NCBI GenBank assembly: GCA_031253835.1
Contig: JAIRVP010000015.1
Coordinates: forward strand, 124,001 to 188,000
Source of the DNA: Burkholderia sp.
GTDB taxonomy: Bacteria; Pseudomonadota; Gammaproteobacteria; Burkholderiales; Burkholderiaceae
Length of the DNA stretch: 64,000 nucleotides
Reading direction: 5' to 3'
Shown here one piece after another: positions 20,184 to 28,544 of this stretch. The notes beneath the pieces were generated by a model. That model saw nothing but the letters and a program-made list of their open reading frames with translations. It did not search any database and was not told where the DNA came from. Within the stretch, counting starts at the first letter, position 1, and every line of letters starts with the position of its first letter. The translations under genes were made by a program, and so were the position numbers.

Positions 20184-22564
20184 GGCGCCACCCGGCAGGT
20201 GAGCGGGCCGATGGTCGGCAGCGTGCCGTTGCCGGGCGCGGTGAACACGAATTCCACGGCGCAGCGTTGCGTGCCGTAGTCGATCACGAGATGGTTGTCG
20301 TCCTTCAGTCCGTCGATGAACGTGAGCCCGTCGTAGCCGACGATCGTGTCCGCGCCGCTTTCGGCATGATGCACGCGCGCACCGGCCGGCAGTGGATTCC
20401 CGGCGGCGTCGCGCAGGATCACCGACGCCGCGCGATAGCGCGACACGCCGAAATGCGCGACGACGCCCGATTGCGCCTGCGGCACGATCGTCATCGACGT
20501 GCGGGCGATCCGCGCGTCGGCCGGCAGCTTCATCGAATCGATCGCGATCTGGTTGTTCTGGTACGCGTTCAGGTCGGGCACGAGCAGGTGCCCAGCACGA
20601 TCGGTCGTGCCGATCACACGGTTCTCGTGCAGCACCGGGATGCCCGCGACGCCGTCGGTCGACACCAGCGCGAAGCCGTCGTCGATGCGGCGCGACAACT
20701 GCAGGCTGCTGTCCATGAACACGAGCGCGCCGCTGACGTCGAGCGATGCGCCGGTCTGGCGGTCGATGCTTTGCGCGGCCGCGATGACTTCGCCCGCGCG
20801 GCCGAGATAGCGCACCTGCGCCTGCCGGTAGGGCACCGCGCCCGTGCCGCCGGTCTGCACGCCCCAGCCCCAGCCGCCGTCGTAGTCGGGCGGACGGCTC
20901 GCGTCGACGGTGTAGTTCGACTGACCGCGCTGGCGGCCGACGGTCGCGTTGATCGACGTGTTGCGGCCGAGCCCGATGTTCAGCGACACGAACGCGCCGT
21001 TCGCGCCCTGCTGCGCAAAATCGCGGTATGCGCTGACGCTCACCGATGCGAGATCGCCGAAGCTCAGCGTGTACGACACCGTGCCGATCCGCGCGCTCGG
21101 GCCTTGCGGCAGCCGGAAGCCGATATAGCTGAGCGACAGCGTCTGCCGGCGCATGAACGGCAGCGCGAGTGTCGCCTGGTCGGTCGCCGACGGCACCGGG
21201 GAGCCATCGCGCGACGCCAGGTCGCCGTAGCGGCCGAATGCGCGGATCGTCTGCGCGTTGATCGAGAAGCGCGGTTCGATCAGCTGGTAGCCGACGCTCA
21301 CCTGCGTGCCGGAAAAGCGGCCGACGCTGCCCGCGACCGCGCCGCTCACGACGCCCGCGTAGCCGAGCCGCATCAGCGCGCCGACGCCGGCGTTGAGCAC
21401 GCCGCCGGTCGCTTCCGCGTGCCCCTCGACGGTCAGCGTATCGCTGACGCCGCGCCGCATCGAGCCGCTGACGGCCGGCCGCGCGTCGTAGTCGAACGAC
21501 TGCAGCGCATAGTTGCGGCGCAGGAAGCCGGCTTCGAACGAATAGCTCGACAGCCCGGCCGACAGCATGCGCGTGTCGACGTAGAGCGGCACCGACGTCG
21601 CGACGGTGCGCCCGAGTGCGTCGCGCGTGATGACGGTCGCCTGGCCGGCGCCGGTGATGCCCGGCACGTCGTGGATGATGAACGGGCCGCTCGGCACGTT
21701 GCCGCTGTACTGGCGCACGTTGTTGATGTACAGGTCGACCGCCGACGGCACTGCGGCGGAGCCCGCGAGCGACGGAATCGGAAACGTGACGAGATCGGGC
21801 CGCAGCGCGAAGTTGCTGCGCCACTGGAAGCCGCCGAGGCGCACGGCGCGCGTCCACGCGAGCGATCCCGAGATCGCGTCGCCGATCTGCGTCGTGCTCG
21901 GCCGCGCCGGGTCCGAGCGGCTCCATGACGTATCGAAGCGCGTGTAGCGCCGCTGGCCGTTGTAGAAATACGCGGTGCCGGTGGTGTTGAACACGCCGTT
22001 CGGATCGAAGTAGCGCACGCCGGTATAGAGCGAGAACTGCCGGTCGCCGATCGCCTGCGCGTACGCCTCGTAGTTGATCGCGAGCCCGCGCGACGCGGTG
22101 GCTGCCTGCGTGGCCGGCAACGCGCGGCTGTCGACCGCGTACGGACGGCGCAGCGTGTCGGCCATTTCCAGGTCGACGCTCTGGTGTGCGGCGTCGTAGC
22201 GATAGCGCAGGCCGGGAATCGTGTCGAGCTCGACCGTCGCCGCGTCGGCGATGCCGAGCCGGTCGGTCGCGAAGCCGATCGTGCGCAGGTCGGCGCCGCT
22301 CGCCGACAGATGGCCGCCGCGTTCGCGGAAATGCGCGAGCAGCGTCGTGCTTTCGCCGTTGACGCTGACTTCGAGGATCACGTCGTGGATGCTGTCGGTC
22401 ATCACGAGCGCTGCCGGCTCGTCCGCGCGAGCCGCGCCATGCACGAGCAGGCGCCCGGCCACGACGGCGACGAGCACGATGCGCCGGGTGCGTCGCGACG
22501 TTCTGCGTCCGTTGACCGGAAACGTGCCGGCGCGTGGCGAAGGGGAAGGGGCCGGGCGGCGCAC
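20180..22564 (-). CDS. csuD: Outer-membrane fimbrial usher (archaic chaperone-usher, CsuD-like)
   Basis: A 794-residue usher forming the outer-membrane pore that receives chaperone-subunit complexes. After an unusually basic N-terminus and a signal segment (IVLVAVVAGRLLVHGAARA) come the N-terminal chaperone-binding domain, the beta-barrel with many GVRYF, SYSFEAGF and LSYIGF strands, the plug region and C-terminal domains (GYDGLTFIDGL, then a final disulfide pair around QRCAVEF and LTCRVAP). The length fits archaic ushers. A later in-frame start could shorten the basic N-terminus. It lies seven bases after the chaperone gene. Confidence 0.9.
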   Translation of the reverse strand: MRRPAPSPSPRAGTFPVNGRRTSRRTRRIVLVAVVAGRLLVHGAARADEPAALVMTDSIHDVILEVSVNGESTTLLAHFRERGGHLSASGADLRTIGFATDRLGIADAATVELDTIPGLRYRYDAAHQSVDLEMADTLRRPYAVDSRALPATQAATASRGLAINYEAYAQAIGDRQFSLYTGVRYFDPNGVFNTTGTAYFYNGQRRYTRFDTSWSRSDPARPSTTQIGDAISGSLAWTRAVRLGGFQWRSNFALRPDLVTFPIPSLAGSAAVPSAVDLYINNVRQYSGNVPSGPFIIHDVPGITGAGQATVITRDALGRTVATSVPLYVDTRMLSAGLSSYSFEAGFLRRNYALQSFDYDARPAVSGSMRRGVSDTLTVEGHAEATGGVLNAGVGALMRLGYAGVVSGAVAGSVGRFSGTQVSVGYQLIEPRFSINAQTIRAFGRYGDLASRDGSPVPSATDQATLALPFMRRQTLSLSYIGFRLPQGPSARIGTVSYTLSFGDLASVSVSAYRDFAQQGANGAFVSLNIGLGRNTSINATVGRQRGQSNYTVDASRPPDYDGGWGWGVQTGGTGAVPYRQAQVRYLGRAGEVIAAAQSIDRQTGASLDVSGALVFMDSSLQLSRRIDDGFALVSTDGVAGIPVLHENRVIGTTDRAGHLLVPDLNAYQNNQIAIDSMKLPADARIARTSMTIVPQAQSGVVAHFGVSRYRAASVILRDAAGNPLPAGARVHHAESGADTIVGYDGLTFIDGLKDDNHLVIDYGTQRCAVEFVFTAPGNGTLPTIGPLTCRVAP

Positions 22565-22571
22565 CGGCGGT

Positions 22572-23291
22572 CTAGCCCGGCGGCTCCACCGCGACGACCG
22601 CGCTGGCCGGCTGCGAATTGACGGCCGCGCGCACCGTGACCTTGCCGCCGAGCGTGACGCCGGCCGGCAGCGGCACGCTCCACTGGCCGGTGCGGCCCGC
22701 GAGCGCGTAGCCGAGCAGTCCGCGTGTGAGCGGGTACGCGTGGCCGTCGGCGGTCACGAGCTCGACCGATGCCAGCTGCGCGCGGCGTGCGCCCACGTTG
22801 CGTACCCGCAGCACCCAGCCGCCGTTGTGGCGCGCGAGCGCCCAGTCCAGCTGCGGCGCGCCGTTGGTCGGCGGTTCGACGAACACCGGAATCGAATAGC
22901 GCAGCCGGATCGACACGCCGTTGGTCGGCGCTTCGCCGGGCGGCGGCAGCTCGTCGATCAGCAGCCGGTAGCTCTGCTCGACACCGGATGGCGTGCGCGA
23001 CGCGCGCACGACGCGGATCAACTGGTCGGACTGCGTGCCGACCTCGATCAGCGGCGGGCTCGCGATGAGGTCTTGCGTGGGCGTCAGCGTGTCCTGGCCG
23101 TCGGCCTGGTCCCAGCGGAACACGCGCACCTGCCCGTACACGGGGCGATCGCCCGGATTGCGCAGCGTGATGCCGGTGGCCGTGTCGTCGGTGCCGAATT
23201 CGATCGTGACGGGGGAAATCTGCAGCGACGCGGCGTGCGCGGCGCCGGCCGCGCACAGCAGCGCGGCGACCATTCGACGTAATGCGGTCAT
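22572..23291 (-). CDS. csuC: Periplasmic pilus chaperone (PapD-like, CsuC type)
   Basis: A 239-residue chaperone with a signal peptide (ALLCAAGAAHA) and the two immunoglobulin-like domains of pilus chaperones. The first domain starts SLQISPVTIEFG and contains the edge-strand region QSDQLIRVVR and the YRLLIDELPP motif typical of archaic CsuC proteins. It donates a strand to SCPU subunits and delivers them to the usher. It is the second gene of the operon, 15 bases after the major pilin. Confidence 0.9.
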   Translation of the reverse strand: MTALRRMVAALLCAAGAAHAASLQISPVTIEFGTDDTATGITLRNPGDRPVYGQVRVFRWDQADGQDTLTPTQDLIASPPLIEVGTQSDQLIRVVRASRTPSGVEQSYRLLIDELPPPGEAPTNGVSIRLRYSIPVFVEPPTNGAPQLDWALARHNGGWVLRVRNVGARRAQLASVELVTADGHAYPLTRGLLGYALAGRTGQWSVPLPAGVTLGGKVTVRAAVNSQPASAVVAVEPPG

Positions 23292-23306
23292 ACGTGGCGG
23301 CGCCGG

Positions 23307-23831
23307 TCAGAAGTAGACGGTTGCGGTGACGGTCGTCTGGTAGGTGTCCGGCTTCGGCGTCGCCTGAGTGGGCACCTGGCCGTAGACGGTCAGCGTCTGC
23401 GCGGCGCCCGTGCCGGTGCCGGCCACGGTGTCCGTGCCTTGCGTGTTGCCCCAGACCGTCGTGTGTCCCGCGTCCTGGTAGAGCTGAAAGCCGACGGTCG
23501 TCGTCGTGTTGCCGGTCGACGTGCCGGCCATCAGGCGGCTCGCGACGCTCGATCCCGTGACCGAGCCGGCATCGAGGCCGACGTTGTACGGCGTCGTGTT
23601 GGTACAGGTGACGCTGACGGTCGTCTGCTGGTTGATCGCAGCGGACAGCACGCCGCTGGTGCCGAAGGCCAGCGGGTTCGCGGCGATCGTGCAGTTCGGT
23701 TGCAGTGTCAGCGTGACGTTGAAAGTAGCGGTCGCGGTGCCGTTCGTATAGACGGCTGCGTCGGCGGCGGGTGTCGAAAGGCCGATTGACAGCGCGAGCG
23801 ACAATGTTATGGAGGCGATGGTGACTTTCAC
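23307..23831 (-). CDS. csuA/B: Major SCPU pilin of archaic chaperone-usher pilus (CsuA/B type)
   Basis: A 174-residue single-domain spore-coat-U pilin. It has a signal peptide (SLALSIGLSTPAADA), the donor-strand segment ATFNVTLTLQPNCTIA with the first cysteine, SVTCTNTTPYNVGLD with the second, and the C-terminal pattern LTVYGQVP to VTATVYF. The start codon is GTG at 23831 with GAGGG seven bases before it. As first gene of the minus-strand operon it should be the most expressed subunit. Only one pilin gene is present, whereas the Acinetobacter csu operon has CsuA/B, A and B. Confidence 0.88.
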   Translation of the reverse strand: MKVTIASITLSLALSIGLSTPAADAAVYTNGTATATFNVTLTLQPNCTIAANPLAFGTSGVLSAAINQQTTVSVTCTNTTPYNVGLDAGSVTGSSVASRLMAGTSTGNTTTTVGFQLYQDAGHTTVWGNTQGTDTVAGTGTGAAQTLTVYGQVPTQATPKPDTYQTTVTATVYF

Positions 23832-24298
23832 ACTGATCCCTCATTGGTCGATTTTTCGTTGGATTTATCACCGCGCTCCGCATACCGCGGCACGATAAAT
23901 GCTGATCCGAATCGATGAGTCTTTCAATCTTAAAGTTTGGGCCGTTTCATTTTGTTACAAATTGATTGACTGATGGTTGAATAAATCCGGAAAACATTGC
24001 TTTTTTCGGTTTGGCCGTCCGTGGGCCGGGCGAAAGTTCTTCTTGAAATGCGGAAATAAAAGTGCGGCAAGTGCATGGTGTGGCACTATTTTTTCGATTG
24101 ATGCGGCGTGTGGGAGCGGCGCATGCGGAATGGCTGATGAATGCGTGTGCCGAAAATGGAAGGTGCGGCGATGAAGCGTTCGGGCGGGTTGATTCTATTT
24201 TGCAGGTCGGTGAATCGGTCCGATTTGAATGATGTCGGGGGAAGAGGTATTCCGGATTTTTCCCGATTGAATAAAAATAAAATCCGTATTTCAAGGTG
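23832..24298. other. AT-rich control region upstream of the pilus operon
   Basis: About 470 bases without a credible gene, with long runs such as TTTTTTCGG and many A/T tracts, much lower in GC than everything around it. It must hold the pilus promoter (the operon starts at 23831 going left). Such AT-rich leaders are typical targets of H-NS/MvaT-type silencers, but no specific site can be named. Confidence 0.6.
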
Positions 24299-24328
24299 AA
24301 AATAAAAGCGGCCGCATTGCGCGGCCGC
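24299..24328 (-). terminator. Intrinsic terminator of the MFS exporter gene
   Basis: Reading the minus strand, a perfect GCGGCCGC stem with a GCAAT loop is followed directly by TTTTATTTTC. It begins 27 bases after the stop of the exporter gene at 24355. Confidence 0.85.
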
Positions 24329-24354
24329 GAGAATGTTTTCCGAACGGAGTGAGC

Positions 24355-25560
24355 TTACGAGTTCGCGGCGGCCGGTGCGCGGCGGCGCTGCACGATCTGC
24401 AGCATGACGAGCCCCAGTCCGGCCGCGGCGATCAGCCCGCCGACGAGCGGCACGGCTGCGTAGCCGAAGCCTGCCGAGATCGCTGCACCGCCGGCAGCCG
24501 CGCCGACCGCATTGCCTAGGTTGAACGCGCCGATGTTGACGGCCGACGCGAGGCCCGGCGCTTCGTGGGCGGCGCGCATCACGCGCATCTGCAGCGGCGG
24601 CACGACCGCGAACGTGGCGACACCCCACACGAGCAGCGTGACGGCGGCGCCGACATGCGTGCTGGCGAGCAGCGGGAACGCCGCCATCGTCGCGATCAGC
24701 AGCAGCAGGAAGCCGATCAGCGTGCCGTCGAGCGAGCGGTCGGCGAGGCGGCCGCCCGCGATGTTGCCGATCGAGAAGCCGACGCCGATCAGCACGAGCA
24801 TCGCGGTCACGAAGCCGGGTGTCGCGCCGGTCAGGTGTTCGAGCGTCGGTGCGACATACGTGTAGAGCGTGAACATCGCGCCGGCGCCGAGCACCGTCGT
24901 CCCGAGCGCGCCGAGCACGACGGGGCGCGTCAGCACCGAGAGTTCGGCACGCAGGTTCGGCATCTTGCCGGCTTCGCCCTTCGGCAGCGCGGCGAACAGG
25001 CCGGCGATCGCGATCAGGCCGAGGCCCGCGGTCGCCGCGAACGACATGCGCCAGCCGATGATCTGGCCGAGCCAGGTGGCGGCCGGCACGCCGCCGACGT
25101 TCGCGATCGTGAGGCCCATGAACATCGTCGCGACCGCGCTCGCCTGCTTCTCGCGCGGCACGAGGCTGGCCGCGACGACCGAGCCGAGCCCGAAGAACGC
25201 ACCGTGATTGAGGCTCGTCACGAGGCGGGCGAGCAGCAGCGTCGTGTAGCCCGGCGCGACGGCCGACAGCAGGTTGCCGATCGTGAAGATCGACATCAGC
25301 GCGATCAGCGCCGAGCGGCGCGACCAGCGCGCGAGCAGCAGCGTCATCAACGGCGCGCCGACCATCACGCCGATCGCATACGCACTGATCAGCATGCCGG
25401 CCTGCGGAATCGACACGTGCACGCCGTCGGCGATCACGGGCAGCAGGCCCATCGGCGAGAACTCGGTCGTGCCGATGCCGAACGCACCGGCGGCGAGCGC
25501 CAGCAGCGGCAGCGCGGCGCTGCCGCCCGGGCGGGAAGGAGAAGAAGTCGTGGTGTTCAC
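24355..25560 (-). CDS. MFS drug/arabinose-efflux-type transporter (DHA1, AraJ-like)
   Basis: A 401-residue, 12-helix exporter of the DHA1 branch. The first helix reads ALAAGAFGIGTTEFSPMGLLP and is followed by helix 2 with the ISAYAIGVMVGAPL segment typical of AraJ/YdhP proteins; the shortened hallmark is GIGTTEFSPMGLLP. The GTG at 25560 is preferred because AGGAG lies ten bases upstream; a start at 25629 would add an unconserved 23 residues. It is probably a single-gene transcript ending at the terminator at 24299. Substrate unknown. Confidence 0.88.
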   Translation of the reverse strand: MNTTTSSPSRPGGSAALPLLALAAGAFGIGTTEFSPMGLLPVIADGVHVSIPQAGMLISAYAIGVMVGAPLMTLLLARWSRRSALIALMSIFTIGNLLSAVAPGYTTLLLARLVTSLNHGAFFGLGSVVAASLVPREKQASAVATMFMGLTIANVGGVPAATWLGQIIGWRMSFAATAGLGLIAIAGLFAALPKGEAGKMPNLRAELSVLTRPVVLGALGTTVLGAGAMFTLYTYVAPTLEHLTGATPGFVTAMLVLIGVGFSIGNIAGGRLADRSLDGTLIGFLLLLIATMAAFPLLASTHVGAAVTLLVWGVATFAVVPPLQMRVMRAAHEAPGLASAVNIGAFNLGNAVGAAAGGAAISAGFGYAAVPLVGGLIAAAGLGLVMLQIVQRRRAPAAANS

Positions 25561-26323
25561 GCGATGGGCTCCTGTTATCGAGGGACAACGGCACAAGACC
25601 GTTGAGGACAGGGCGAAGTGTGCCTGCATTACTTTTGCGGAAAAAGCCGTATGCGGACGAAATTATCTTGATTTCATGTCAACAATGCGGAGCGCGAGCT
25701 GCGTGTGTGAAAGGCCCGAGGGCGCTGCGCCTGCGGGGCCGGCGAGCGGCGGTGTCTTGTGTGAAAGGGTTGGGTAATGCGGAAATCGGATTGTCCGGCC
25801 GCAGCGTCGCGATCCGGTGGCGGTTTGCGGCGGATGGCGGATGTCCGGCGCGGCACGCCGAACGTTGTCCGGCGACCGCGCGGCGACGTGCCGCCAGGCG
25901 GTTCGGGCCCGTCGCCCCGGCGCCTTCCAGCACGTGGAGCAGGTATCGTTCGACGGCCGGAAATCCTTTTCCGGCAAGGCGCGAAAGAAAAAAGCCCCGA
26001 CCACAGGGGGACCGTGACCGGGGCGGAAACGCATCCTCTCTTTGGCACGAGGGTTGGATGCGGGCGCAGTATATTTCGGCACATGACAATTCGAAGCGGC
26101 GTTAAACGACCGTTTTTGGTGCCAATTTAAAAATTCCGGTGTCGCGGTCCGGGCCGTCGGGATTTTGAAAGGATTTTCGCCGACGCGGCAGTCTTGTTTA
26201 GCGCGCTGAAACAGCCAAAACGACGCATCGGCAGAGCGTGGATTCCGCTCGTCAGACGGCGGTGCGGATCCCATTGCGTGACCGGATGCCGAATGCCGGA
26301 TGCACCCGGCGGCCCGCACGCGA
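25561..26323. other. Long intergenic region holding one candidate small RNA
   Basis: No open frame in these 763 bases has family features or a good ribosome-binding site. The part nearest the exporter contains its leader; two copies of TGTGTGAAAGG (about 25709 and 25762) occur there. The region 26060-26140 is AT-rich. The only structured element recognised is the hairpin pair and terminator at 25988-26061 on the minus strand. Confidence 0.5.
25988..26061 (-). ncRNA. Candidate small RNA with intrinsic terminator
   Basis: On the minus strand a TATACT -10 box (26073-26068) is followed seven bases later by GCATCC, which pairs with GGATGC 19 bases on (hairpin 26061-26031). Next comes a GC-rich hairpin (GCCCCG at 25994-25999 with CGGGGC at 26019-26024 plus an inner CAC/GTG) followed by six T residues: a proper intrinsic terminator. 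No -35 box of quality is seen. The whole is about 74 bases and far from any coding sequence. It could instead be the end of a long 3' tail of the LysR transcript. Confidence 0.45.
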
Positions 26324-27235
26324 TCAGCCCGCTTCGCCCGCCGCGTCGCGCACGGCCGCGAGAAACCGCGCGACGATCGGCGACGGTGCCGCCGCCGCGC
26401 CGTCGAACACGAATTCGATGTCGAAACGGCTCGCGAGCTCGTCGAGCGCGATGAGCCGGACCGTGTGCGGGCAGGTCGGCGACGCGCTTTCCGGCACGAA
26501 CGCGCAGCCCATCCCGGCCGCGACGAGGCCGATCAGCGTCGGGATGTCGCTGCCGACCTGCGCGATGCGCGGCGTGAAGCCGGCCTGCTGGCACTGCGCC
26601 ATCAGGAACCGGTGGTGCGCGGCCGAGCGCTGCGCGTCGAACCAGACGAACGGTTCGTCCGCAACGTCGGCCAGCGTGCGCGGCGCTTTGAAGCGGCCGC
26701 CGGGCGGCGCGGGCATCGCGAGCACGAAGCGGTCGCTCAGGAGCCGCACGCCCGACAGGTGCGGCGCCTCGTCGCGACGCCACGCCATGATCCCGGCGTC
26801 GAGCTGGCCGCGCATCAGCGCGCTCGCCTGTTCGGCCGACAGCATCGGCGCGATCGACAGCTTCACGTCCGGGCACGCGTCGCGAAACGCCTTGAGCACG
26901 TCCGCGACGATCGGCAGCGGCAGGCAGTTCGGCAGCGCGCCGAGCCGCAGCTCGCCGAGCTGGCCGGCGGCGCTGCGCAACGCGCGTTCACGGCTGTCCT
27001 GCAGCGTCGCGAGCAGGCCGGTCGCATCCTTCAGGAAGCTCGCGCCGGCCGCCGTGAGCGTGACGCCCGTCGCGCGGCGGATCAGCAGCGGCGTGCCGAT
27101 CGCGTCCTCGAGTTCGCGGATCTGCCGCGACAGCGCGGGCTGGACGATGCCGGCCGCACGGGCGCCGGCCATCACGCTGCCGGCCTGCGCGACGGCCACG
27201 AAGTAGCGCAGGTGACGCAGTTCGATCTGGCGCAT
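26324..27235 (-). CDS. LysR-family regulator, divergent from a serine/threonine dehydratase-like gene
   Basis: A 303-residue LysR protein beginning MRQIELRHLRYFVAVA at the ATG at 27235; an upstream in-frame ATG at 27307 would add 24 residues without family similarity. The DNA-binding domain (VMAGARAAGIVQPALSRQIRELE, hallmark QPALSRQIRELE) is followed by the effector domain. It faces away from the PLP-dependent deaminase gene at 27396, the likely target. Confidence 0.89.
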   Translation of the reverse strand: MRQIELRHLRYFVAVAQAGSVMAGARAAGIVQPALSRQIRELEDAIGTPLLIRRATGVTLTAAGASFLKDATGLLATLQDSRERALRSAAGQLGELRLGALPNCLPLPIVADVLKAFRDACPDVKLSIAPMLSAEQASALMRGQLDAGIMAWRRDEAPHLSGVRLLSDRFVLAMPAPPGGRFKAPRTLADVADEPFVWFDAQRSAAHHRFLMAQCQQAGFTPRIAQVGSDIPTLIGLVAAGMGCAFVPESASPTCPHTVRLIALDELASRFDIEFVFDGAAAAPSPIVARFLAAVRDAAGEAG

Positions 27236-27280
27236 GCGGTATCCGTCCGGGTTCGTCGATATACCTGTGAAGCATAGCAA

Positions 27281-27297
27281 ATGCCATTCGATGGTAT
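27281..27297. promoter_or_regulatory. Imperfect dyad ATGCCAT-TCG-ATGGTAT in the LysR/dehydratase control region
   Basis: Six of seven positions pair in this 17-base dyad, which lies midway in the 160-base gap between divergent starts at 27235 and 27396. The T-N11-A spacing of LysR sites fits. It is the best operator candidate there. Confidence 0.35.
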
Positions 27298-27395
27298 TGG
27301 AAGGCATGGCGAGCGTGCCGTACGATGACCGTCATTGCCGCACGCGCTTGCTCGCGAGTCGTGTGCGCTTCCTCCGTTTTCACTGCGACCTGCCC

Positions 27396-28316
27396 ATGCC
27401 GCTTCATATCCCGACCCCTTATATTCGTTCGCAAATCGCGTCCCGCCGGCTCGGCCGGACCATCCGGCTGAAGCTCGACGCGCTGCAGCCGTCGGGCTCG
27501 TTCAAGCTGCGCGGCATCGGCGCGGCCTGCGAAGCGCGGCACGCGGCTGGCGCGCGGCGGTTCGTGTCGTCGTCGGGCGGTAACGCGGGCATCGCGGTCG
27601 CGTATTGCGGGCGCGAACTCGGCGTGCCGGTGCTCGTCGTCGTGCCGGAAAGCGCATCGGCCCGCGCGCGCGAACTGATTCGTGTCGAAGGCGCCGAGGT
27701 GGTCGTGCACGGTGCGAGCTGGGCCGAGGCGAACGCGTTTGCGCAGTCGGCGCTCGGCGAGCACGACGCGTTCGTTCACCCGTTCGACGATCCGGTGCTG
27801 TGGCAGGGCCACGCGACGATGATCGACGAGATGGCGGCGGTCGGCCCGAAGCCCGATGCGGTGGTGCTGGCGGTCGGCGGCGGCGGGCTGCTGTGCGGCG
27901 TGCTCGAAGGGCTGGCGCGCAACGGCTGGCACGACGTGTCGGTCGTCGCGGCCGAAACGGAAGGCGCCGACTGCTATGCGCGCTCGGTCGCGCAGGGGCG
28001 TCCGGTCGAACTGGCCGCGATCGCGAGCATCGCGACGTCGCTCGGCGCGAAGCGGCCGTGCGATGCGGCGGTCGAATGGGCGACGCGGCACGCGATCCAT
28101 CCCGTCGTCGTGTCGGATGCGGAGGCGGTGGCCGCGTCGCTGCGGTTTCTCGATGAACACCGGATCGTCGTCGAGCCCGCGTGCGGCGCCGCGCTGGCCG
28201 CGCTCGAACGGCCGGTGCCGGTGCTCGCGGCGGCGTCGGACATCGCGGTGATCGTCTGCGGCGGCGTGACGGCGTCCGTCGAGCATCTGCAGACGCTGCG
28301 CGCGACGTTGCGGTAA
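27396..28316 (+). CDS. PLP-dependent L-serine/L-threonine dehydratase-like enzyme
   Basis: A 306-residue fold-type II PLP enzyme of the short serine dehydratase kind (no ACT domain). The start LHIPTPYIRS, the Schiff-base lysine in SGSFKLRG (about residue 34), the phosphate-loop neighbour SSGGNAG and the PLP-phosphate glycine loop GGGGLL are all present; a C-terminal EPACGAALA with cysteine at the usual ring-nitrogen contact supports a serine/threonine deaminase giving pyruvate or 2-oxobutyrate and ammonia. Cysteine or 3-hydroxyaspartate as substrate is possible. It is divergent from a LysR gene. Confidence 0.86.
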   Translation: MPLHIPTPYIRSQIASRRLGRTIRLKLDALQPSGSFKLRGIGAACEARHAAGARRFVSSSGGNAGIAVAYCGRELGVPVLVVVPESASARARELIRVEGAEVVVHGASWAEANAFAQSALGEHDAFVHPFDDPVLWQGHATMIDEMAAVGPKPDAVVLAVGGGGLLCGVLEGLARNGWHDVSVVAAETEGADCYARSVAQGRPVELAAIASIATSLGAKRPCDAAVEWATRHAIHPVVVSDAEAVAASLRFLDEHRIVVEPACGAALAALERPVPVLAAASDIAVIVCGGVTASVEHLQTLRATLR

Positions 28317-28494
28317 AACGCGGCGCAAGCGAGCAGGGCGGTCGGGAAATCGCGGGCCGTCAGTGACGTTCGGGTGGCGGCCACCGCGGGCGTCGGCCGT
28401 GCATGGTGTGTCGCGTCGGCGTGACTTCCCGTCGGCACTGCGCGGCCCGGCCGGAAGTGCGGACATCGCTTGGGAGAATGATGCGCAGGGAGTG

Positions 28495-28535
28495 CGTATC
28501 GTCGCGCGCCGTGTGCGGCCGGGCGCGACGATACG
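28495..28535 (-). terminator. Perfect 13-bp hairpin after the DUF2242 gene
   Basis: CGTATCGTCGCGC at 28495-28507 pairs perfectly with GCGCGACGATACG at 28523-28535 around a 15-base loop that can itself fold. It starts nine bases after the DUF2242 stop on the minus strand. No T-run follows, so it may act as a stability element or a Rho-assisted terminator. Confidence 0.5.
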
Positions 28536-28544
28536 GCGTTGCGG

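Noticed and set aside
23947..24294. A 115-codon minus-strand frame in the AT-rich region upstream of the pilus
   Set aside because: No ribosome-binding site, no recognisable domain, odd composition; it falls in the control region.
25663..26319. Overlapping minus-strand frames across the gap next to the candidate small RNA, considered as a gene or leader peptide
   Set aside because: No ribosome-binding site, no run of codons for one amino acid as in an attenuator, and no biosynthetic operon follows.
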